The notes under the pieces: model-generated
The model's database searches: none
Seen by the model: only the letters and a program-made list of their open reading frames with translations
Told to the model about the DNA's origin: nothing
Program-made: the position numbers and the translations under genes
In this document: in pieces, positions 1 through 4,357 of the stretch
Position numbering within the stretch: the stretch's first letter is position 1
Layout of the letters: each line of letters opens with the position of its first letter
Assembly (NCBI RefSeq): GCF_030151805.1
Contig: NZ_JASLCN010000417.1
Coordinates: 1-7,095, forward strand
Source of the DNA: Fluviicola sp.
GTDB taxonomy: Bacteria; Bacteroidota; Bacteroidia; Flavobacteriales_D; Crocinitomicaceae
Reading direction: 5' to 3'
Length of the DNA stretch: 7,095 nt

Positions 1-446
1 CAAACGGAAATACTGTCAACGTCATCTGGAATATCGTAGATTCGAACGGATCTAACTTCGACACAACCTCTTATGTTCTGAATAATGGAAACGGTGTTTA
101 TTGGTTGCAATTGAGCGTATTCTGCCCGAATAAATCCGTAGGAGAATACTTTGCAGTAACGGAAGCCATTTACTTCAACAACGGTTCGATTTCTACGGCG
201 GGATTGGCAGATTACAAGCAAAACTTGTTTGAAGTTTACCCGAATCCAACCAGCAACCAGGTTCACATCCATTTCTCCGGATCAGATGCGGAACTAACGG
301 TTTACGATCTGCAGGGGAAAGTGGTTTTGAAAGACCGGATTCAGAACCAGGAAACGGTTTCTTTAGAGCATTTTGATCGCGGAGTTTATTTGTTTGATTT
401 CAAAAACTCACAGGGACAAAGTGTGCAACGTGTTGTGAAGCAATAA
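1..446 (+). CDS. Secreted protein with C-terminal T9SS type A sorting domain (5' partial)
   Basis: This is the 3' end of a longer gene. The reading frame is open from base 3 with no stop and no convincing start, so the true start lies upstream of the window; 147 residues are visible. The first 70 or so residues are rich in Asn, Ser and aromatic residues and look like beta-rich extracellular sequence, but I do not recognise a family. From about base 225 the protein becomes a typical Por_Secre_tail (TIGR04183-type) domain of about 73 residues: it opens with LFEVYPNPTSNQVHI, continues with the strand LTVYDLQGKVV, then GVYLFDF, and ends in RVVKQ. In Bacteroidota this domain directs proteins through the outer membrane by T9SS, with cleavage and often attachment to the cell surface. 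The function of the passenger is unknown. A terminator follows 25 bp after the stop, so the gene is not co-transcribed with the regulator downstream. Confidence 0.9.
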   Translation, partial: NGNTVNVIWNIVDSNGSNFDTTSYVLNNGNGVYWLQLSVFCPNKSVGEYFAVTEAIYFNNGSISTAGLADYKQNLFEVYPNPTSNQVHIHFSGSDAELTVYDLQGKVVLKDRIQNQETVSLEHFDRGVYLFDFKNSQGQSVQRVVKQ

Positions 447-471
447 GATTATAGTTAAAAAACACATTTTT

Positions 472-505
472 AAAAATCCGCACATCAGTCGACGTGCGGA
501 TTTTT
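472..505 (+). terminator. Rho-independent terminator after the T9SS-cargo gene
   Basis: A perfect 12-bp inverted repeat: AAAAATCCGCAC (472-483) and GTGCGGATTTTT (494-505) around a 10-base loop. The G/C-rich core carries an A tract on the 5' arm and a T tract on the 3' arm, so it could also work on the opposite strand. It starts 25 bp after the upstream stop codon and separates that gene from the two-component operon. Confidence 0.9.
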
Positions 506-506
506 G

Positions 507-514
507 TATTTTTG
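507..514 (+). promoter_or_regulatory. Candidate -7 box for the regulator/kinase operon
   Basis: TATTTTTG matches the Bacteroidota -7 consensus TAnnTTTG. Transcription would begin near 518-520, giving a leader of about 20 bases before the ATG at 539. No good -33 TTG is found at the usual distance; that position falls inside the preceding terminator hairpin. The octamer is easy to match by chance in AT-rich sequence, so support is its position plus the terminator just before it. Confidence 0.45.
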
Positions 515-538
515 CCTACTCTATTGTAACCTCCAGCA

Positions 539-1285
539 ATGAAAATCTTGATTATAGACGACGAAAAAATGGCCCGGGAAAATTGCCGAATGGTATTGTC
601 ACGGATTGATATCAGAGACCTTGATGTACGCGAAGCGGACAGCGTTCCGGGTGCTCTGAAAGAAATAGAAGCCTTTAATCCGGATTTACTGTTATTGGAT
701 ATCCAACTGCATGATAAAAGCGGGTTTGATATTCTTCAAAGCATTGCTCCGCGCTACATACCAACGATTTTTATTACGGCTTATAACAATTTTGCTTTAA
801 AGGCATTCGAGGTATCGGCCCTGGATTATTTGCTGAAACCTTTTGATCCGTTGGAATTAACCAATGCGATATTGAAAGCACATAAGCGGATTCAGAACGA
901 GAGAATTATGGATCAGCTGGAAGTGTTTCGTTTGCAATTCAAGAACGCCGAATCGAAGCGAATTGTGCTGAACACTGCCGATACGCTACACATTGTGGAT
1001 GTAGATGATATTACTTATTGTCTTGCAGACGGAGCCTACACACATTTCTTTTTTGTTGACCGGAAAGAAATCATGGTTTCCAAAACACTGGCTCATTTTG
1101 AAAGCATCATCAACAGTAACCGATTCATACGAACACACCAAAGTTATTTGGTAAACATGCGTCATGTCACTCAATTTGACAAAAGAAACGGTGGTTTTCT
1201 GATCTTGCCGCATGGAATCGAAATTCCTGTTTCGACCAGAAAGAAGGAAGAGGTTTTAGCTCATTTTAAAACAAGCTACCAGTAA
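539..1285 (+). CDS. LytTR-family DNA-binding response regulator
   Basis: A 248-residue cytoplasmic transcription regulator, normal length for the LytR/AlgR family. Residues 1-118 form a receiver domain with the acidic pair Asp7/Asp8, the phosphoacceptor Asp54 in LLLLDIQL, the switch Thr80 in FITAY and the conserved Lys100 in LLKPFD; all key residues are present. Residues from about 140 to 243 form a LytTR DNA-binding domain, with the motifs DDITYCLADGAYTHF, FIRTHQSYLVN and IPVSTRKKEE typical of the Bacteroidota branch. The ATG at 539 is supported because the receiver domain begins at once (MKILIIDDE). The stop lies 17 bp before the histidine kinase gene, so the two form one operon and are presumably a cognate pair. 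LytTR proteins usually bind pairs of short direct repeats upstream of their targets; which genes this one controls is not shown by the sequence. Confidence 0.95.
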   Translation: MKILIIDDEKMARENCRMVLSRIDIRDLDVREADSVPGALKEIEAFNPDLLLLDIQLHDKSGFDILQSIAPRYIPTIFITAYNNFALKAFEVSALDYLLKPFDPLELTNAILKAHKRIQNERIMDQLEVFRLQFKNAESKRIVLNTADTLHIVDVDDITYCLADGAYTHFFFVDRKEIMVSKTLAHFESIINSNRFIRTHQSYLVNMRHVTQFDKRNGGFLILPHGIEIPVSTRKKEEVLAHFKTSYQ

Positions 1286-1302
1286 TACAAAAATCTAAAT
1301 CG

Positions 1303-3249
1303 ATGAATTTCTTTGAAAAATCAGGTTGCTTGCAAAAAGTGTGTCGTTCTGTTGTCGTTGCCTTGTTCTGCATTTTTGCAGGCTCGTCTTATGCCCAACC
1401 ACCACTGGATAGTTTGTTGCGAAAGGTTCGGTATCAAAATGACGATACCCTTAAAGCCAATCTTTACTATGATATTGGAATAAGATATGCACTCAAAGAC
1501 AGGGATTTATTTAAAACTTACTCAGACAGCCTTCAGCGATTATCGCGAAAACTAAACTACAGTAAGGGAACAGGGTTAGCCTATTCCGCTTATGGGTATT
1601 ACTACTGTTTGGAAAAAGATTGGCCTAAGATGAAGGTGAATTTGCAAAAGTCTGACAGCATCTTTGAAAAATTAAATGAGACATCCAAACTCATGACGAA
1701 CAAAGGGGTTTATACCCTTTACTATAAATACAATAAAGAATTCGACAAAGAACTTCAATTATGTCTCGAAATATTGCATTATAACGAACAAAAAGGACTC
1801 AAATCTGAAGAAGGAAAAATATTAGGAAGAATTGCGATTGTCTTGCAGCAGCTAAAACGTTACAACGAGGCTAAGGGGTATTATTTACGGTCGATACGTG
1901 TTCGGGAAGAAATCAAAGATTTTAACGGAAAATCAATTACATTATTGAACCTGGGGGGAATGTTGGCTGAACAAAAACGATTCACCGAAGCTGAGCCTTA
2001 TTTGGATGAGACGCTGCGCTTGCAGGAAACCCTGAAACAACAAAATGTCATCATTTTTTGTAAAGCGAATCTGGCTCATGTATATATTGAAACGGGAAGA
2101 CCGCGTAAGGCTTTAGAACTGGCAACCGAATGCGGTACTTACTATGAAGCCCAAAAGGACACTTTTAATTTGGTAAAGCTTGGACTTTATCAAGCCCTTG
2201 CTTATACTAAGCTAAAGAAATTTGACCAGGCGCTTTCGGTATTAAAGGAAAAACACCGATTGGTTAAAAACAATCCGATTTATGCTACTCAAGAGGCTAA
2301 CCTTCTGTGGGAATACTACAAAGTATACAAAGCCATGGGAAAAACAGATGTGGCATTGGAATACTTTGAGGAAGCAAATGAACTTCGGGAGCAGAATCAA
2401 AACATGGATGTGCAACTTGGGGTATCCCGTATGAAAGAAGAGTACGAAACCGAAAAAAAACAGCGGGAAAACGAACAGCTGAAAAAAGATAACGAATTAA
2501 AGGATTTGCAGATCAGTCAGCGCAATTACTTGATTTTTGGTTCGATTTTATTGCTTTTGTTGATTAGCATCATTGCTTTCATTATGATCCGAAACAACAA
2601 ATTGAAATCGAAAAATATAGCGATAGAAATGGAACAGCGTTTGCTGCAAAGCCAAATGAATCCGCATTTTATTTTCAACGTCCTTCATGCCATTCATACC
2701 TATATGTTGAAAAAGGACACGGAAGAATCCGGAAAACTCCTGACCTCATTTGCACGTTTGGTTCGATCTATTCTGCAGCATTCCTCGAAAGATAGTATTC
2801 CTTTGTCAGAGGAACTAAATTGGTTAAGAGACTATATCCGTTTGCAGCAATTGCGTTTTACCGATACATTTAATTACACCATTGAGATTGACGAGGAGTT
2901 ATCATCCGATAATGTATTGCTGCCTCCGATGCTGATTCAACCGTTTATTGAAAATGCAATCGAACATGGGTTTCAGGAATCGAATAAATCCGGAGAATTG
3001 CATATTTCGTACAAAAAGATCGGAGAAGAGGTGGAGATCAGAATTGCAGATAACGGAAAGGGATTTTCCGGAGAGGATCTTGCCCGCGGAGAAAAAGAAC
3101 ACGAATCTCTTGCTGTTCAAATCACGGAAAAACGAATTAATCTCTTAAATAAAAAGAGAAACGGAGCCTTCAAGTTTAACATCAGTTCAAAACCGAAAGA
3201 AGGAACGTTAGTGCTTTTTTCGATACCGTATCAGACACTTTTTGATTAA
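1303..3249 (+). CDS. TPR-sensor membrane histidine kinase, LytS/YehU type
   Basis: A 648-residue sensor kinase and probable partner of the regulator encoded 17 bp upstream. Residues 1-31 look like a signal peptide (hydrophobic stretch 16-28, likely cleavage SYA|Q). Residues from about 40 to 370 are helical with recognisable TPR units near 172-205, 213-246, 252-285, 290-322 and 330-365, likely a protein or peptide sensing surface in the periplasm. A charged coiled-coil stretch (about 370-406) leads to one membrane helix (409-429). The kinase core follows: phosphoacceptor His455 in MNPHFIFN (His_kinase family, PF06580), the N box with Asn551 in IENAIEHGF, and the G box Asp583-Asn-Gly in ADNGKGF. 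All catalytic motifs are intact. The protein ends soon after the ATPase domain, as is normal for the family. The signal is unknown. No strong terminator follows the gene. Confidence 0.95.
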   Translation: MNFFEKSGCLQKVCRSVVVALFCIFAGSSYAQPPLDSLLRKVRYQNDDTLKANLYYDIGIRYALKDRDLFKTYSDSLQRLSRKLNYSKGTGLAYSAYGYYYCLEKDWPKMKVNLQKSDSIFEKLNETSKLMTNKGVYTLYYKYNKEFDKELQLCLEILHYNEQKGLKSEEGKILGRIAIVLQQLKRYNEAKGYYLRSIRVREEIKDFNGKSITLLNLGGMLAEQKRFTEAEPYLDETLRLQETLKQQNVIIFCKANLAHVYIETGRPRKALELATECGTYYEAQKDTFNLVKLGLYQALAYTKLKKFDQALSVLKEKHRLVKNNPIYATQEANLLWEYYKVYKAMGKTDVALEYFEEANELREQNQNMDVQLGVSRMKEEYETEKKQRENEQLKKDNELKDLQISQRNYLIFGSILLLLLISIIAFIMIRNNKLKSKNIAIEMEQRLLQSQMNPHFIFNVLHAIHTYMLKKDTEESGKLLTSFARLVRSILQHSSKDSIPLSEELNWLRDYIRLQQLRFTDTFNYTIEIDEELSSDNVLLPPMLIQPFIENAIEHGFQESNKSGELHISYKKIGEEVEIRIADNGKGFSGEDLARGEKEHESLAVQITEKRINLLNKKRNGAFKFNISSKPKEGTLVLFSIPYQTLFD

Positions 3250-3260
3250 TACCTGACGGC

Positions 3261-3298
3261 ATTTTCCGAAAATCCGGGAACGCTTATTAGGAAAATCC
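3261..3298 (+). repeat. Direct repeat GAAAATCC and weak stem after the kinase gene
   Basis: GAAAATCC occurs twice, at 3268-3275 and 3291-3298, with starts 23 bp apart (about two helical turns). The same stretch can form a 7-bp stem, ATTTTCC (3261-3267) with GGAAAAT (3290-3296), around a 22-base loop. No T tract follows, so it is a poor intrinsic terminator. It could be a protein-binding direct repeat, a 3'-end RNA structure or chance; the sequence alone does not decide. Confidence 0.35.
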
Positions 3299-3313
3299 TT
3301 ACGCTTGTCAATT

Positions 3314-3336
3314 CATATTGATCGGACATCAATATG
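3314..3336. promoter_or_regulatory. Perfect 9-5-9 bp dyad, candidate operator
   Basis: CATATTGAT (3314-3322) and ATCAATATG (3328-3336) are exact reverse complements separated by CGGAC. The dyad ends 25 bp before the candidate -7 box of the lipoprotein gene, so it would cover roughly -60 to -38 relative to the expected transcription start. That position suits an activator or a repressor dimer. There is no T tract after it, which argues against a terminator. The binding protein is unknown; LytTR regulators normally use direct repeats, so the neighbouring regulator is not the obvious candidate. Confidence 0.45.
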
Positions 3337-3361
3337 GCGAATTTACTGCTGGATGTTCTCT

Positions 3362-3369
3362 TATTTTTG
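3362..3369 (+). promoter_or_regulatory. Candidate -7 box for the lipoprotein gene
   Basis: TATTTTTG fits TAnnTTTG and is identical to the box before the regulator gene. Initiation would fall near 3374, leaving a leader of about 16 bases before the ATG at 3390. No TTG stands at the usual -33 distance, so the promoter may be weak or depend on an activator bound at the dyad just upstream. Confidence 0.45.
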
Positions 3370-3389
3370 TGCTCAAAACACAAAGTATT

Positions 3390-4112
3390 ATGAGATTAAT
3401 TATTCTATCAATTGCAGTTGGATTGTTTCTTGGATCTTGTTCATCTACACCACCTGTGAAGATCAAAAAAGGAGAAGAATTTACTTTTGATGATCAAAAA
3501 ATGACTGTTGATTTTAAAGCAAGTACTGTTCTTGTAAATGAAGAAGATCAACAAGTGCTTGTTGCACCAGAAGGAAAAATTTACCTGATAGTAGACGTAA
3601 AAGGTCAAAACAGCATGTACTTTGCTTCTTTGAAAGAAGGAGATAAAGAAATCGAAAAAGTAGATTTCCTGGTGGCAGGTCCTTTCATTAGAGCTTTAGG
3701 AGTTGAAAGCCCGGATAAAAGCGATTTGTACCTGGTTGACGCAAAAGGAAAGTATACGATTGAAATCAAATCTTTTGGTGATGCTACTGCTTCAGCAGAA
3801 GTTTCGTCGTTGAAAGATGAAGCAACTGTTAAAATAAGCGATCGCATGAAAGCATTTTTGAAAGAGTTTGAAAATGGAAGCGGTATTATTGCGGCGACTA
3901 AGAAATATCTGAAAACTGGTGTTAATCCGTATGACATTGTTACTGAAAACGGAGAAATGATAGTAGGAGATCCTGCAACACACGGACTTGTTATTACAAA
4001 CATCAAAGCAGACGGAACATATGTTTGTTCTGCTGAATCCTGGTATGAAACGATTGAAGTAACGTGGGACGGTGATACAATTTCCAAAATTGCCACTACG
4101 TCAAAATTTTAA
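3390..4112 (+). CDS. Hypothetical lipoprotein, 240 residues
   Basis: I do not recognise a characterised family. The start at 3390 gives a clean lipoprotein signal: MRLIILSIAVGLFLGSC, with the lipobox LGSC and Cys17 as the lipidated residue, followed by a Ser/Thr/Pro linker. An in-frame TTG at 3318 would add 24 residues but would place coding sequence over the dyad and promoter box and bury the signal peptide, so it is rejected. Residues from about 27 to 147 look like an all-beta domain with alternating hydrophobic strands (for example GKIYLIVDVKG), loosely reminiscent of immunoglobulin-like DUF4352-type lipoproteins; that comparison is weak. Residues 151-240 hold a short helix (DRMKAFLKEFENG) and then a second beta-rich part ending in a strand-turn-strand (IEVTWDGDTISKIATTSKF). 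No catalytic motif is visible. Its place after the two-component operon suggests a sensor accessory or a regulated target, but this is inference. Confidence 0.85.
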   Translation: MRLIILSIAVGLFLGSCSSTPPVKIKKGEEFTFDDQKMTVDFKASTVLVNEEDQQVLVAPEGKIYLIVDVKGQNSMYFASLKEGDKEIEKVDFLVAGPFIRALGVESPDKSDLYLVDAKGKYTIEIKSFGDATASAEVSSLKDEATVKISDRMKAFLKEFENGSGIIAATKKYLKTGVNPYDIVTENGEMIVGDPATHGLVITNIKADGTYVCSAESWYETIEVTWDGDTISKIATTSKF

Positions 4113-4155
4113 ATAACCAACTCTACTAGGGCGCTGTAACTCAAAGAATGCCCGG

Positions 4156-4208
4156 ATCCGTCTTCCTTTAATCCTGGTAAAATCCGGATTAGGGAGACGG
4201 ATTTTTTT
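4156..4208 (+). terminator. Strong two-tier rho-independent terminator
   Basis: The outer stem ATCCGTCTTCC (4156-4166) pairs with GGGAGACGGAT (4192-4202), 11 bp with one G-U pair. After a two-base bulge an inner stem TAATCC (4169-4174) pairs with GGATTA (4186-4191), leaving an 11-base loop. Seven Ts (4202-4208) follow. It lies 43 bp after the lipoprotein stop and isolates the next gene. Confidence 0.9.
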
Positions 4209-4304
4209 GTTGAATAGATTCGTACCAGCAATGGGAACTTAAACACATCAGAAAGATGATAAAGAATTAAAAATCAAAAGCCTGTACCAAAAGCTCTTTT
4301 TTAA

Positions 4305-4312
4305 TATCTTTG
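4305..4312 (+). promoter_or_regulatory. Candidate -7 box for the ELWxxDGT-repeat gene
   Basis: TATCTTTG matches TAnnTTTG exactly. The expected start near 4317 gives a leader of about 40 bases. A partial -33 match (CCTG, 4281-4284) lies 20 bp upstream. This is the best-placed of the three boxes, since it stands alone between a strong terminator and the ATG at 4358. No Shine-Dalgarno sequence is present, as usual in this phylum. Confidence 0.55.
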
Positions 4313-4357
4313 AATCCGGGTAATTTGAATCACTACCCAATTTTAAACCACCTGAAT

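Noticed and set aside
1270..1302. Ribosome binding site before the kinase gene
   Set aside because: No AGGAGG-like sequence is present here or before the other starts; this is normal for Bacteroidota, so no site is called.
3318..3389. In-frame upstream extension of the lipoprotein gene starting at TTG 3318
   Set aside because: It would cover the dyad and promoter box and place 24 residues before a clean lipoprotein signal peptide with lipobox LGSC; the ATG at 3390 explains the protein much better.
3605..4096. 163-codon open frame on the - strand
   Set aside because: It lies wholly inside the lipoprotein gene, has no recognisable domain or promoter, and is best explained as the antisense shadow of a well-supported coding region.
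4129..4153. GGGC/GCCC stem just before the second terminator
   Set aside because: Only 4 bp with a 17-base loop and no T tract; expected by chance and overshadowed by the strong terminator at 4156-4208.
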